Counted from the first letter of the stretch, positions 18,130-30,162 are shown. The stretch: DNA of 64,000 nucleotides from Zasmidium citrigriseum (GCA_002786025.1 NHNW01000009.1:130376-194375); one strand, 5' to 3'. Translations and numbers: made by a program. Notes: a model not told the origin generated them from the sequence alone.

Positions 18130-20168
18130 GATGGGAGTCGTAGCGCGACTGACGAAGCGCAGAGAACAGGATGCGCTTGAGGATGAGCGGCCTCACGATT
18201 CCATGCAGGTCGGTAGATGATTGGAAAGGATGGTGCGAAGATGCAGGAGGGTAACTCGAATCTGAGATCGAACGGGGCGCAGCACTCTCGTGGTGGCGGG
18301 CCGGTAAGCAGGCTCCGTGAGTGTGGGCAGGTGGTATGGTCCTGCAGGTTGTAGCAAGCTGTGGTTGCCGCCAGAGGCAAATGTCAGGCGGTAATTGCTC
18401 GAATCACTGCCACAAGTGGTCAGTCAGTGGCTATTGCCTCTCCACAGTACACAAAGCAGATGGGAGCATGTAGCTGGTGCGCCGGACTGTCACAATGCTA
18501 AGGCACTCAGGCGTCAACAACGAATGAGGCAGTGCAGCAACACTGATCCAGCCTTGCGCAAGGAATGCTTGGAGCTCTGGTTGGAGCCAGGTAACATAAA
18601 AGCCGCCTTACCCTGTGGATATGTTGCTCAGGTTTCTCAGGCTCACCTGCACGAAAACCTGTTGACCACTAGAGCATTTCCCATTGGCGGTCAATCGCGC
18701 GAATCGATGGGTCGTCGCGTGGCTATGCTGGCGGTCCGGTTTGCGTTGGGAGGGACAAAGAGAGGGCAGTGGCGATTGTAGCTGCCATGCAATGAATTTC
18801 GAGCTTGTTGAACGGGAAGAATCGATCGGTAGTCGTCGTCGGATGGCAGTGATGATGGCGATTCGCCTCACTCGGTGCAGTATCAGCTCACATGAGAAAA
18901 AACGGTCTCGACTTGCTGGTGAGGTTTGGGAGAAGAGGTCGCCAAGTGCACAGCCTCCTTCTAGCGCAGCGGGTGATCCCTGCTCATGCACGATCCACAC
19001 TGGCCCGCCCGTTGTTAGCGCAACGCTGATGTTGGCGAACTGCACCACACGTTGGCGCTCTCGGCAAACATATATCTCACGCAAGGAGCCGTCTCGGCTT
19101 CATCAAAGATTCTGTTCAACGCTCAATCGAATTGTGTGAAGTTCGACCTCGTTACTGGCTTCTCCTGGTCATATTCACCCTGCCTGCCGCAGCGAAAGCT
19201 AGACCTGCATGCCCGAACCTTAGACTATCTCGAACCTTGGGGACGGCGGCACCACTCCGCTGGTGCAGCCGCTGTCATCAGAACCGCCACCTGGAGATGC
19301 CCCTTGGTCCTGATACCAGCGATAACAAAACTTGGAGATGAAGGACCCGGCGAACGCGGTTCTCCCACGGCGATTTCACATCCAACCCTCATCGACTAAT
19401 AAGCTATCCAAACAACATTGCAATGATCGACTGCTAGCTCGCAAAAGCTCGGCGTCGGAAGCTTACCGTTTTCTTACACCTTCCCGCAAAGCCATGATCC
19501 ATGCAAGCAGCAAGAATCCCGAAGTTCGAACAGGTCGTTCTTGTTTGCCATCAAAAGCGCACTTGTCCCACCAAGCTCTCTTGTTGTCAGCACTCAATCG
19601 AGGCGTTCACGTTGCTTGTTCGGGTATTTGTTGCTCGATGTCTCGCCTAATGGAGTTGTTGGTTAGGCGTGCTACGCTTCATCTTCGGCTGATGAGATGC
19701 AGACAGTAGACTCGAATCGCACGCTGACGCGAGTGGCGGTCTACGCAGGCATCAGGAGAGGAGCCAACACCGCATGCACATGACCACGAATCGAGAGAAT
19801 GTGATACCCAAAGACCCGGAGACGAACCGATCTGCCGACCAGTAAGTTTGCATGTCGTGGCGAAACGTGGCCAGACAGCGAAGCAGGCACGCAGGTGTTG
19901 GATACACGACTTCACCTCCTCGACTTTGCACATCATCACAAAGGAGACGATCAAGTTTTGTGGACCGCCTTGTGCTTGGCTGTTATTTCGTTGCTCGTAT
20001 CAGAGTGGAATGCCAATGCTTTGCCTAGAAGTAGGGCTTTTCTCCTGCCAGCCACTCTTTTTCAACAAGTCAGAAGCTCGATTCCACGAGTCAGCGATTT
20101 GGGGAGTCCACGAGAGTCGACAGCATGACGATGATACGACAACGAGAAGAACATCACCTGCAATTCCA
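18130..20168. other. 2-kb gene-free region upstream of the Ca2+-ATPase
   Basis: This is the longest stretch without a supportable gene, between the Ca2+-ATPase start and the RING-YEATS stop, both on the minus strand. Frames of 60-160 codons exist on both strands but share no composition or motif with known proteins and overlap each other. I saw no tRNA, 5S-like sequence, transposon termini or AT-rich decay. The part next to 18130 must carry the ATPase promoter and leader. The rest could hold a long non-coding transcript or distal regulatory sites, which sequence alone cannot show. Confidence 0.4.
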
Positions 20169-21167
20169 TCATTCATCATCCTCAGGCTCCCACCTGCCAT
20201 CCCTCTCATACGTCCTCATCACCCTCCCCCACTCGGCATTATCCCTTTCTTCTTCATCACTAACATCATCCCTCCACTCCCTGTGATCATTCTTCACCTT
20301 CAATCTACACCTGCCCATACTCCCTTTTCCACCAAACCCTGTAAAATCCAGCGTCCACTCCAATGGCAGCATGCCTTTGGGCGCTCCATCAGGAGAGTCC
20401 TGCGCATCGCCGGAAACCCACGAGTATCCCGCCTTCAAAATAACATACGCAACAAGCGTGAAGACACCCCAACCGACTCGACGGATCTCGTAAGGTGCTC
20501 GTTGGCGGATAATCCTGTTCGGACGAAAAGTAGGATGCAGTAAAAACTGCACCTCCTCAACAATATCCGTCCGACTCGGCCTCACAAAAAACGCCCATTC
20601 ATGCTGATTGGCGTCCTCACTCTCCACACTCTTATGTCGATTCCCGACATACACCGTCAGCGTCTGAATGCCTCCCATCTCTCCCTCGTCTGCCTCCTCC
20701 CTTTCCCTCTCGGCCCAATTATGCGGATACTTCCCTTTCAATATCTCGGCCTTCGCAGCATCGGGCGTGGCAATGGTCTGGGTCCTGCACATTGGACAGC
20801 GGGCTTCGAGGTCGGAGACTGGGTTGAAGGGGACGGGTTCTTCGTCGACGTCGACGATGGTCATTTCGTATGAGAGGGAAATTTCGGCCCAGTGCGCCAT
20901 GCATGTTGCGCAGAGCGTGTGGTTGCAGGTTGTCGTTACTGGGTTGTGGAGGAGCGTGTGGCAGATTGGACAGAGATGATCTTCGTCGACTTCTGGGTCT
21001 GGATTCATGGCATCCGAGGAGATGTTCGTTGAACTTGATGGAGCATTGTTTGGAGTGGCGATTCGTCTTCTTCTAGTCGCCGGTGGGGGCCTGCTGGCTC
21101 CCGAAGATGGACCAGTATTTCCCGGACGCAAGCGCTGAGATCTTCGTGGTGCTTGCGAAGCGTCCAT
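20169..21167 (-). CDS. RING finger - YEATS domain fusion protein
   Basis: A single exon of 332 residues. After about 60 basic, Pro/Ser-rich residues comes a C3HC4 RING: Cys66, Cys69, Cys81, His83, Cys86, Cys89, Cys124, Cys127. The loop between Cys89 and Cys124 is unusually long (34 residues). From about 168 the sequence fits a YEATS fold: TLTVYVGNRHK, HEWAFFVRPSR, VEEVQFLLHPTFRPNRII, APYEIRRVGWGVFTLVAYVILKAG and a final LPLEWTLDFTGFGG. GWGVF corresponds to the aromatic-cage strand of acyl-lysine readers (Tyr or Trp in AF9, GAS41 and Taf14). RING domains usually recruit E2 ubiquitin enzymes, so an E3 ligase that reads or binds an acylated partner is a reasonable inference, but neither activity is proven. 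The protein ends in an acidic tail. Confidence 0.82.
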   Translation of the reverse strand: MDASQAPRRSQRLRPGNTGPSSGASRPPPATRRRRIATPNNAPSSSTNISSDAMNPDPEVDEDHLCPICHTLLHNPVTTTCNHTLCATCMAHWAEISLSYEMTIVDVDEEPVPFNPVSDLEARCPMCRTQTIATPDAAKAEILKGKYPHNWAEREREEADEGEMGGIQTLTVYVGNRHKSVESEDANQHEWAFFVRPSRTDIVEEVQFLLHPTFRPNRIIRQRAPYEIRRVGWGVFTLVAYVILKAGYSWVSGDAQDSPDGAPKGMLPLEWTLDFTGFGGKGSMGRCRLKVKNDHREWRDDVSDEEERDNAEWGRVMRTYERDGRWEPEDDE

Positions 21168-21412
21168 GTCGATGAAATTGAAACGAAGCAGAGATCATTC
21201 AGCTCGCGAATCTGTGTTTATGTCTGTCTCCAGGCAGCGCTTTCTTATCGATAACAGCGCAGATCTCGCGGCTCGGCTCTCTAGCTCCAACCTTAAATTC
21301 TCGAGATGCGACTTCCCTCGCTCACAATTGAAGGACCTAACAAGTTGAACATCGAACATGAACATTCCAACCTGAATTACCAGCGAGCGACGGCGCGAAA
21401 CACGAAGAAGCC

Positions 21413-22539
21413 ATGCTTGACCTCAACAAAGACAACGGTCCCAAGCCGCGCTGCCTTGTCACCAACACCCAACTCTCCAACTTCCTCAATCACGAACAGC
21501 CGCCAACCAAAAAGCGGCCATTCTCGACGATTCTGAATCAGACATTCACGCATTCCGTGAGTATAACACCCAAAATAAACTCTCCAGAATCAAACAAATC
21601 AAGTCTAATCCGTCCCAGCTAACCCTCATCCTCCCCACCCAATCCTTTCTCGAGAGCCCCTTCCAAAACGCCCTCTCCACAATCAACTCCCCCTACACCC
21701 TGCACTACGTCAAAGTCCACTTCAAACTCGCCGAGCTTTTGAAGAATCCCTTCTTCACAACCTACCTCAAATCCCCACCAACCTCCCTGCTCCTCATCTC
21801 CACGCCCTCCAGCAACCCCTACGGCCTCTTCACTCTCACCGGCGGAATCCTCCGTCTAACTCTCGATCGACCAACCTACGAGCGTACGGGTCTCGAAGGC
21901 AAATCTATCGACTCTCCAGGACGGAAACATGCGAAGGATAGATTCCTAATCGAGATCAACCTCCGCCTCCCGTCCATGCTGCACGGAAAGAAAGGTTTCG
22001 AGCGAATTGTCTGGGCTTTCGAAAACGTTCTCAACGAGACATGCACTTGGCTCATTGCTGATGAGAAATCCGGGGGTTTCGAATCTTTACTCGTTGACCC
22101 AAATGCGCCGATTCATGAATTCGCGCCGCTGGCACGGACTGTGCAGGCGGATGTGACGAAGTTGAGGAATATCCTGGTCCCGGCATTTCCTGAGAATGGA
22201 GGGATCAAGGAAGAAGACTACGCCGAAGCCGAAGAGCTCTTCGAATGGCTGGGGCTGGTCATGCTGGACTCCCCACGGATTCGGAAAGGCGATGAGGTAT
22301 CGAAGCATCTTTCGCGGTATCAAGTACCAGAAGCATTTGGGGAGAAAAAGGTGCAGGATGTGAGCACGTTTCGCTGGAGAGGACTTGTCCCGGCGGAGTT
22401 TGCTTACAAGACGTTCCTGGCGGCGTTGAAGGCGAGCGGGGAGGACTGGATGGGGATGAGTGCGAGTTCGTTTGAGGGGGGAACGTATACGATTTTGGTG
22501 CGGAAGGGAGAGGTCACAATTTGGGAGTACAAGGACTGA
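21413..22539 (+). CDS. RPP40: RNase P / MRP subunit, Rpp40 family
   Basis: Two exons, 21413-21556 and 21619-22539, joined over a 62-bp phase-0 intron (GTGAGT...CCCAG), give 354 residues, close to human RPP40 (about 360). Exon 1 contributes PRCLVTNTQLSNFLN. Exon 2 contains the family block around residues 170-200, reading GRKHAKDRFLIEINL followed by RLPSMLHGKKGFERIVWAF. The C-terminus, starting TFRWRGLVPAEF, also fits. The protein belongs to the RNA-protein complexes that trim the 5' leader of pre-tRNA (RNase P) or cut pre-rRNA (RNase MRP). It is convergent with MON2; only 48 bp separate the two stop codons, so the 3' UTRs almost certainly overlap. Confidence 0.85.
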
Positions 22540-22587
22540 AGGACGAGGTTTGCCACGCGATACAAGGAACAACTCTTGCCGTTCTAC

Positions 22588-25500
22588 CTACGCCACTACA
22601 GCGCCGCTGCCACCACCAACCTCAACAAGAACCCCCTGCACTCTCTCCAAAACCTCCCCATCGCCACTCCACCGATCTCCCGCAACACCGACCGCCCTGG
22701 CCAACAAGGGATACAACACCTGGACATGCGCCTTCTCACCACCCTCGACGCCCTCCATCAACCTCAGATTCTTGAAGACCTCCAACGCAAACTCCAATTC
22801 CTCCACCCCAACCAAAGGTTGCGGTTTACGGCCCCTAAGCGGCTGATCCGCAATATACGCCTGCAAAGGTATCGCCAGTCGGAGGATGAGGAGTGGTGTA
22901 GCGGATTGTGCGAGGCGGATGCTGGCTTTCTTGTCATCATTTGAGTCTGCCGTGGAGGAGGAAAGCGCGATGAGTTCCTTCCAACAAACATAGCACATCT
23001 CCTCGCGCTGGAAATTCGTCGCATGCTTGACCCGTCCACGACGAATCTGCAAGACGTCCTTCAGAGGCGACACGTCCGGATCCTCGGGGAGCTTGATCCT
23101 GTCAAATTCCGGCTGCGTGATGATAGAAGCAATGAACAGCGCGCGCACGTAAGCTGCCCTGGTTTCCTGGGGAACATCCTCGCCGCCGAGACGAGGAACC
23201 AGAACCTCGCGCAAGGCGTGGAAGTTCTCGATGTCGAATTTGAGATCCGCGGAGATCTTCGCTTCGTCCTGAACGACATGGATAGCGTTCGCCCCAACAA
23301 TCCCACTGGCGATTTCGACATACTCCGACCACAGAGTCTGTCTCACCGCAGCATTAGTCTCCACCTTAGAAGCCTGCTCAAGAACCATCTTCGCCAACGC
23401 AACCGCAGCACTCGTCGCCTTCCGCCAAAGCGGCGTTCCCCGATGTTCAATGCTATACTGATACTTCTCCGTGATCATCAGTCGCAAACTCTGTACCGCG
23501 TGCGTCAAAGCACCGGATTCAAGAAGTTCCTGATCCGCGATATGTGTCGTGACGAGTCCCTGTAGCCAAGTTATCGACTCGCTGGCAATGGAAACGAAAG
23601 TCGGCTTCGTATTGGATTTCGTCCCGTCGGTGGTTTCATGGTGGAGGGCGGAGAGTTTCGCTGCGACGGTCACGAGGCAGGAGGGGATGTTAGATTGGTC
23701 GTGTCTCATGCTCTTCAGCAATTGCAAGACTCTGGATTGCAGTTGACTGAGATTCGTAGCGTCGGCGCCGTAGAGAGGGGCATCTGACTCCCGTACACAT
23801 TGGTAGAGATTGTCGATCATTGTTCGGGTTTGCGAGGTACTCATCGTCTCTTTCGTTAAGCGGTAGAGTTCCTCTCCGGTCTCGGCGTATGCTTGAAATG
23901 CATCTTGATTACTCTGCTTCTTCTTGTCATCTGCCTGATGCGGTATTCCTTTCAGCCAGAGCGAGACGGTTCGATAAACTGGTCCTTTCCAGACTTGATG
24001 CGAGGGGTCGATACTGGAGAGGACTCTCGAGAGAGCGGCGTAGACTTCGGTGTTGAGGGTGTGGTCTTCGATGTCGAGGTAGCGTTCGAGCATGCTGAGG
24101 AAGAGCTCCCAGAGGCTGGGGAGTTTGGAAATTTGCTCGATGACTCGGAGGTGCTGTGTGATCACGGTTGAGTTTCCGACGATGATGGCTTTGGACATGC
24201 TGGTGTCTGGTTGGGCTTTGGGCTCGTTTTCGGCGTCTTCGGACGGGAGGTAGAGGAAGGAGTCTGCACGGGAGATGCTGAGAAGCGTACTTCGAAGTAG
24301 GAGGTCCCATGCAGGAGGCGGCAGCTCGTCGCCATGATTTTTGAAGACATTGCAGATGGTCTGGAAGGCCGCGTTCCTGATCTCGTTGAGCGGCCTTGTC
24401 GTCACATCTCGCAATCGTAGTAAAAGCAGCAGCCACTGTGCTGGCTTCGAGTCTCGGACCTTCGATTGAATGTCGGTCTCCAGCTCATCCCAGTCTTGAG
24501 CTTCTTGTATGAATGCTGCTAGGTCGTCTTGCGAGACGTTGCCGAAAATGACATCGGAGACGTTCCAGGCCATAGTCACTGTTGTCAGGGAAGCGTTCAG
24601 ATCATCGGTCTGGCACATGAACCGATGCAGCAGTTCGATAAGTGATGGCACAACATGAGTCGGCAGCGCTCCCATGAAGTCCGAACAGACAAGCTGGGTT
24701 GCCGAAAATGCGATTCTCCCAATCTGTACGGAGACCAACTCGAAAGAAACTTGGCTCCAGTCGATATTGACCTCATCATCATCTCGGCCACGGGTGGTGG
24801 CGCCTTCGTGCTCGAAAGCACTGCTGATGATGGCAATGATCCGATTCCAGCCAGCTACCAATGAATCTCCGCATCGTTCCAAGATAGCACATAGGGACTC
24901 CAAGACATGGTGCTGTACTTCCAGATCGGCAGTAGTAAGATCGCTGTCTTCGAGGTAGACTTCGTCGATGAGGCGAAGAAGAACGACAAGGGCTCTTCGC
25001 TGGACGACTGCTCTGTCGTCTGGTTCTTCCTTCATCACATCTGCAGTCGTGGCCTCGGAGAGCTTGACCAAGACGTTGGTGGCGCTTCTCCGAGCTTCTC
25101 GCGGCGAGTCGTTGGTCTTTGCCACGGCCACAAGTTCATCAATGAGGACTGTCCAGCCGCTGGTCGATGCGTCCTCACTCGTGAAGCGGGATACATTGAG
25201 CTCTGCTAACGTTCCGAGCTTGGGAATCACAAAGTGATAGTCCCTCGCCTGCATCTCTGCAAATGTACTGATACCAGGCAGTCCGGACAGTGTTCTTCTT
25301 CCGACAGACATGGGCGTAGATGGAGGTGATGGCGATTGCTCGATTCTGGGTGATGATGGCGAAGGCGACGGTAGCTCTGGAGGTTTTGAGTGTAGTAGCT
25401 GCGAGAACGTTGTAAGCACCGTCATGAAAGCCTCGCTGGGATAATCTGCGGTGCTTTCCAACAGTCGAGATGCAGCCGCCTCAACAGCGGCCACCTCTGA

Positions 25501-27741
25501 GCTGAAGGCTTGCACGATTGAAGCCTCGTCCACTGCTCTGCTTGATGCCGAACTCTGCCGTGTCATCTCTCGTGGAGTAGTCGTGCTCAGAACCATATCG
25601 GCCTGCTTCAAAGCATTCACAATCACTGCAAATGCGGACCCGAGCGTCGGACCAAGAGCAATCGCAAGATTTAACAACGCCCGAAGGCAGAGGAGATTCC
25701 GTACTGTAAGCATTGGCTTGACAATCTCTTTCCTTTCCAAAGACATGGATGTGGCTTGAGAAACCAGACTGTCCACGCTCAGCATGCTCTTCGGATTCGA
25801 AAATACCCGAGGACTCTCTGTAGCTGGTGATTTCATGGGATCGCTCGTTGCAGCATTGAGAACATGTGGAGGAACTGCAGCTTTCGACAATGTTGTCATC
25901 AGTGCGTCTCTCGGCGTGTTGAGTCTCAGTAGGCCAGCAACTTGGGCAAAGCGCTGATAGGCTTTGATCAGGTTGCGGAAGTACTGATCATCAAGGGCCG
26001 CATTCAGAAAAGTAGAGGCTGTGGCCAGGACCGCAGGCCAGCAGGAATCGACAAGACTCGCAACAGCTTTGATTTTGGCTGAGTAAGGGGCGCCTTCGAC
26101 TTCCAGAGGATTGATCGGTACGGCCTGCGTCCGGAACGACGTTGATCTCTTGCGACCTGATCCATTCGATTCAGACGAGCCATTTGCTTTTGATCTGTTC
26201 CTCTCGTGCTGAACCGTCAATGGCAGTACAATCCTAGCCAGGCTATCGGACAGCCCGTTCAAACAGTCCAGTACCAAGGCGTACAGATACGTTTCTGGAA
26301 TCGATGGAGGATCGCTCTTGTCGAGCTGCTCCATGCAAGCGAGCTTTGGCAGACTCCATTGCGAGCTGATGCCTGGCACGTTCGTCTCTGCCACGCCCAA
26401 TGCTGAGCTGATCACGCCCGCCATACCACCAGCAGCCTCTAAGGTAGCTTGATCTGTGGCGTTGTCCTTCCGTTCTGGAGGTCCCGTTGGAACTGTGGAT
26501 TGCTGACCGAGGCCAATCGCGCTCGGTTTCTCCGTGGACAAGCGAACGAAAGTCGACATGACATCCTGAATGATTGGTTTGCCGCCTTCGCGATGATCGT
26601 AGAGCGTGTATGCATCCACCACATGATTGCTGTCGCCGAAGAAGTCTCTCAAGATCTCCATGACCAGTGCACGCTTCCACGAAGGTGCAGCATCGGGTTC
26701 CAACGCCTGCACGCAGAGGCTCAAAGCCACTTCGCAGTCTCCAGGGAACTTCGACATGTACCTATCCAGTACCAGATCCAGAATTCGAATCGATCGAACA
26801 GTGACAGAGAAGGGCAGTCTTTCAGACAGCGCCCTGACGACCAGCGGGAACACGTTGGCTCCGATGATGGACATCAGCTCATCGTGCGCCTTGAACAGCT
26901 CGGGATTGGAGTCGATGCATGACCAGATAAGTTCCAGACTGGAATCTGCTGATAGTGAGGTAAATTGCACGAACTTCGTCTTTCGCTCATCGGCAGCCAA
27001 AGCCAGGTCCCGGAACACTCTGTACGCATCGAACGCCGCTGGCCGTAGGTGAATCGGTCCATCGTCTCCAGGCACTTCCGCCGTAGCATTGACCGAATCT
27101 ACATTCTGATCCTCTGTGGCCACCTTCTCGAACACCGTCGTGACGAGTTGCTGTAACGTAGCGGACGCTACACCGCTGACCGTGGAAGCCTTCGCCGCTT
27201 GGAGGGATGAACATACTTGCAAGGCACCGCTCAGGAGATCGCCTTCCAGGTCCGCAGCATAGTTCTGGAGCAACGAAGGTAAAGCCTGGAGGATCTTCAA
27301 CTGGACATCCAGACCCAGATCCGTACAGGAGTTGAAAGCTTCTAAGGCATCATTAAGTCTCGACTTGGGAAGGCCTTTCGATACCACAAGTCGTTGAAGA
27401 CATACGATCCCTATATGGCACATCAGCAAAACCATCTCCGAAGCACTTACAAGATAGAACATACCACTCCCAGCAAACCTGACATTCCTCGTCCGACACG
27501 CAATGAGAAACGGCTCAATGAAAGCCGGCCTTCGACTTAGATCTCTTCTCGATCAGCCTCCCCCTCCCAACATCATCACATGTTAGAAGAACATACCAGC
27601 CGCAAGCTGCTGCTCCGAAGTCGAAGGCAGCGACTTCAATTCCTGGAGCGATTTATCCGCCGCGGTTCGCAGGTCGCCATTCTTGCGCTTGGCTTCGGAG
27701 GAGAGGTTCGAGAGCTCGTTGATGAGGAGGGTTGCGCTCAT
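22588..27741 (-). CDS. mon2: MON2, large ARF-GEF-like endosome/TGN trafficking protein
   Basis: Three exons, 27597-27741, 27465-27542 and 22588-27410, give 1681 residues. The introns are 54 bp each (27411-27464 and 27543-27596), with GTATGT donors. Splicing restores the N-terminal DCB domain: LLINELSNLSSEAKRKNGDLR, EQQLAADLSRRPAFIEPFL, and VRFAGSGIVCLQRLV. The HUS-type region lies around SLSADSSLELIWSCIDS. There is no Sec7 catalytic domain, as expected of Mon2 proteins, which resemble BIG/Sec7 GEFs outside the catalytic part. Mon2 acts at the trans-Golgi and endosomes, with the Dop1 and Neo1 flippase partners in yeast. The last about 40 residues are Gly/Val-rich. The gene reads divergently from SEM1. 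Confidence 0.9.
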
Positions 27742-28017
27742 CGCTGGAGAGATTTCATGGAAGTGTTAGCATCTTGGGACTAAAAGGAGAAGATGTTTCG
27801 GTTGTTGCATGTGAACAGAGAAGACACCCTCAGTTCACCAGCAAGGGACGTCGTGGCCTCAAGCCTGGCCAATCGTCCCACGACTTTCCCTCCCAGCTCA
27901 TTCACTGCTCTGAGCTCACGAATCCGGACGTCGCCTCCAAGCAACCATCAACAACGGACGACCAAACAACCCAACAGATACCCTCCCCAAATCTCGACCT
28001 TCTGATCCACAGCGACC

Positions 28018-28545
28018 ATGTCCGGCGCAGCAGCAGGCTCAACCGCCACCTCCAAAGCCGTCGTCTCCGACACCAAAGACACCACGAAACCCGCCAAACC
28101 CGCCGCCGCGCAGCTCGAGGAGGACGATGAGTTTGAGGATTTTCCGGTTGAAGGTACATCCCCCACATGCCGAGCCTCAAGACGCCGGTCCCGTATATGC
28201 GGTGCAAGATATGGAGATTCGAAGACACCGCATGGCCATTCAAAGAGAGAGAGAGAGAGAGCGAGGGTACGCGGGATATGAATGAATGCTGATGGTTGTC
28301 ATAGACTGGTCAAAAGAAGAAGAAGTCTCCGCCCAGTCCACAGGCGGTACGACACATCTCTGGGAAGAGAGCTGGGATGACGATGATACCACGGATGAGT
28401 TTAGTGTGCAGTTGAAGTAGGTCTACAAACCCCAACACTGTTACTCCCAACCCATCCCCAGTCCTTGAACACCACATAAGATCCTGAAGTACGTGCTGAC
28501 GAAATTCTGTGTAGGGAGGAACTCAAGAAGATGGGCAAGTCGTGA
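28018..28545 (+). CDS. sem1: SEM1/DSS1, small acidic proteasome lid subunit
   Basis: Three exons, 28018-28153, 28305-28416 and 28515-28545, give 92 residues. The acidic and aromatic signature runs LEEDDEFEDFPVEDW, then THLWEESWDDDDTTDEF, and ends FSVQLKEELKK. Each junction falls inside or beside conserved sequence (GTACAT donor/ATAG acceptor; GTAGGT/GTGTAG), so the model is firm. Sem1 is an intrinsically disordered subunit of the 26S proteasome lid. It also joins the Thp1-Sac3 mRNA export complex and BRCA2-type recombination complexes. The N-terminal about 30 residues are Ala/Thr/Lys-rich and longer than in yeast. Introns of 151 and 98 bp occupy almost half of the gene; the first contains an (AG)9 tract. 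Confidence 0.95.
28244..28261 (+). repeat. (AG)9 microsatellite in SEM1 intron 1
   Basis: Eighteen bases of perfect AG dinucleotide repeat lie 44 bp before the 3' splice site. It is likely length-polymorphic between isolates, and purine-rich tracts near an acceptor can affect splicing. Confidence 0.85.
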
Positions 28546-28849
28546 AAGATCAGCATGGGATAATGGGATATGATGGAATTCGGCATGAGCGACGGCGTTG
28601 CGGCGTCTGGGGAGGAAGACATCAGACGCTCAAGGACGAGCGTGGAGATAAATAAATGAATGAAAGAAGAGGCGAAGGGACATGGATATGAAATCCAGCT
28701 GCTACTGTCTCTAGCTGGGAGCAGAAGCTACACTACCTAGCAAGCAGACATGCAAGTCCCGCTCTAGCCTCACGAAACGATCAAGCATGACGAAGTCAAA
28801 GGCTGCCTTTCTATCGCATCTACAACTTCGCCGCAGCACCATCATGCAT
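28546..28849. other. Convergent 3' region, SEM1 / PGK
   Basis: These 304 bp separate the SEM1 stop and the PGK stop. They should contain both 3' UTRs and polyadenylation sites; an AATAAATGAATGAAAG stretch near 28650-28667 is a candidate A-rich positioning element for SEM1. No gene is seen. Confidence 0.4.
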
Positions 28850-30162
28850 TCACGACTTCTCGCTAAGCGCACTCACACCAGGCAAATCCTTACCCTCCAG
28901 CAACTCCAAGCTCGCACCACCACCTGTGCTGACATGGCTCAGCTTATCCTCAACACCATACTGCGCCGCCACAGTCGCCGTGTCACCACCCCCAATAATC
29001 ACAATCTTGCCCTTCTGCGCCGCCTCGACCGCAGCGTCCATAGTCGCCTTGGTGCCCTTGGCAAACTTCTCCATCTCAAAGACGCCGGGTGGTCCGTTCC
29101 AGAGAATCGTCTTCGCCTCGTCGATGGCCTGCTTGTACAGCTCCACGCTCTTGTCGCCGCAGTCGAGACCCATCCAGCCGTCGGCGATACCGTCCTTGTC
29201 CTCGGCGTAGCCCGTCTGGGCGTCCGCAGCAAACTTGTCCGCGGTGATGTAGTCGCAGGGCAGGGTGATCTTGACATTCTTGCTCTTGGCCTTCTCGGCC
29301 AGTTCCTTGACTTTCTTGCTGCCGGCTTCGTCGAAGAGCGAGTTGCCGATTGCCATGTTATCGAGGACCTTCTTGAACGTGAACGCCATACCGCCGCAGA
29401 TGATCAAGCTGTTGACCTTGTCGAGCATATTGTCAATCAATTGAATCTTGTCCGAGACCTTGGCACCGCCCAGAATAGCCAGGAAAGGACGCTGCGGGTT
29501 CTCAAGAGCTTTGGCGAAGTACTCCAGTTCCTTCTTCACAAGGAAGCCAGAAGCCTTCTGCGGGAGGTCCACACCGACCATGGAGCTATGAGCCCGATGC
29601 GCCGTGCCAAAAGCATCATTGATATAGATATCCCCCAACGCCGTCAAACCCTTGCGGAATTTCTCCACATCCGCCTTGTCAGCTTTCACCTTATTCCCAT
29701 CCTTATCTTTGCTGGATCCCTCCTCCTCAGCATGGAAGCGCAAATTCTCAAGAAGCACCACGCCGCCACTCGACTGGCTGTTGACGACCTTCTCGACCTC
29801 GGGACCCACGCAGTCTTCAGTAAAAGTCACCTTCTTACCCAGAAGCTTCTCAAGCTCCGCGACGACGGGCTTCAGGGAGTACTTTGGGTTGGGCTTGCCG
29901 TCGGGACGGCCGAGGTGGGACATGAGGACGACGGCCTTGGCGCCATTGTCGATGGCGTACTTGATGGTGGGGAGGGCGCCGACGATGCGTTGGTTGTTGG
30001 TGATTTTGGAGTTGGTTTCTTTGTCGAGGGGGACGTTGAAGTCGACCTATATCATATCAGTATTTGTGGTTCAATGGATGTTGAGGGGTTACTCACTCGG
30101 ATGAGGACGCGCTTGTCCTTGAGGTCGACGTCGGTGATGGCGAGTTTGCTGGTGAGAGACAT
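28850..30162 (-). CDS. pgk1: Phosphoglycerate kinase
   Basis: Two exons, 30097-30162 (22 codons) and 28850-30046, joined over a 50-bp phase-0 intron (GTGAGT...ATATAG), give 420 residues. The join rebuilds [16 protein letters not shown] at the N-terminus. Other blocks are MSHLGRPDG, the [16 protein letters not shown] hinge, and the C-terminal nucleotide-binding GGGDTATVA and [13 protein letters not shown]. The enzyme makes ATP from 1,3-bisphosphoglycerate in glycolysis. The start is the second Met of the upstream frame ([11 protein letters not shown]), which matches the usual fungal N-terminus. Codons are strongly C-ending, as in highly expressed genes, and this bias keeps an antisense frame open along the whole gene. 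Confidence 0.97.

Noticed and set aside
19848..20543. A 231-codon plus-strand frame overlapping the RING-YEATS 3' end
   Set aside because: It begins in non-coding sequence and continues antisense to the YEATS domain. Composition is Pro/His/Ile-rich without motif.
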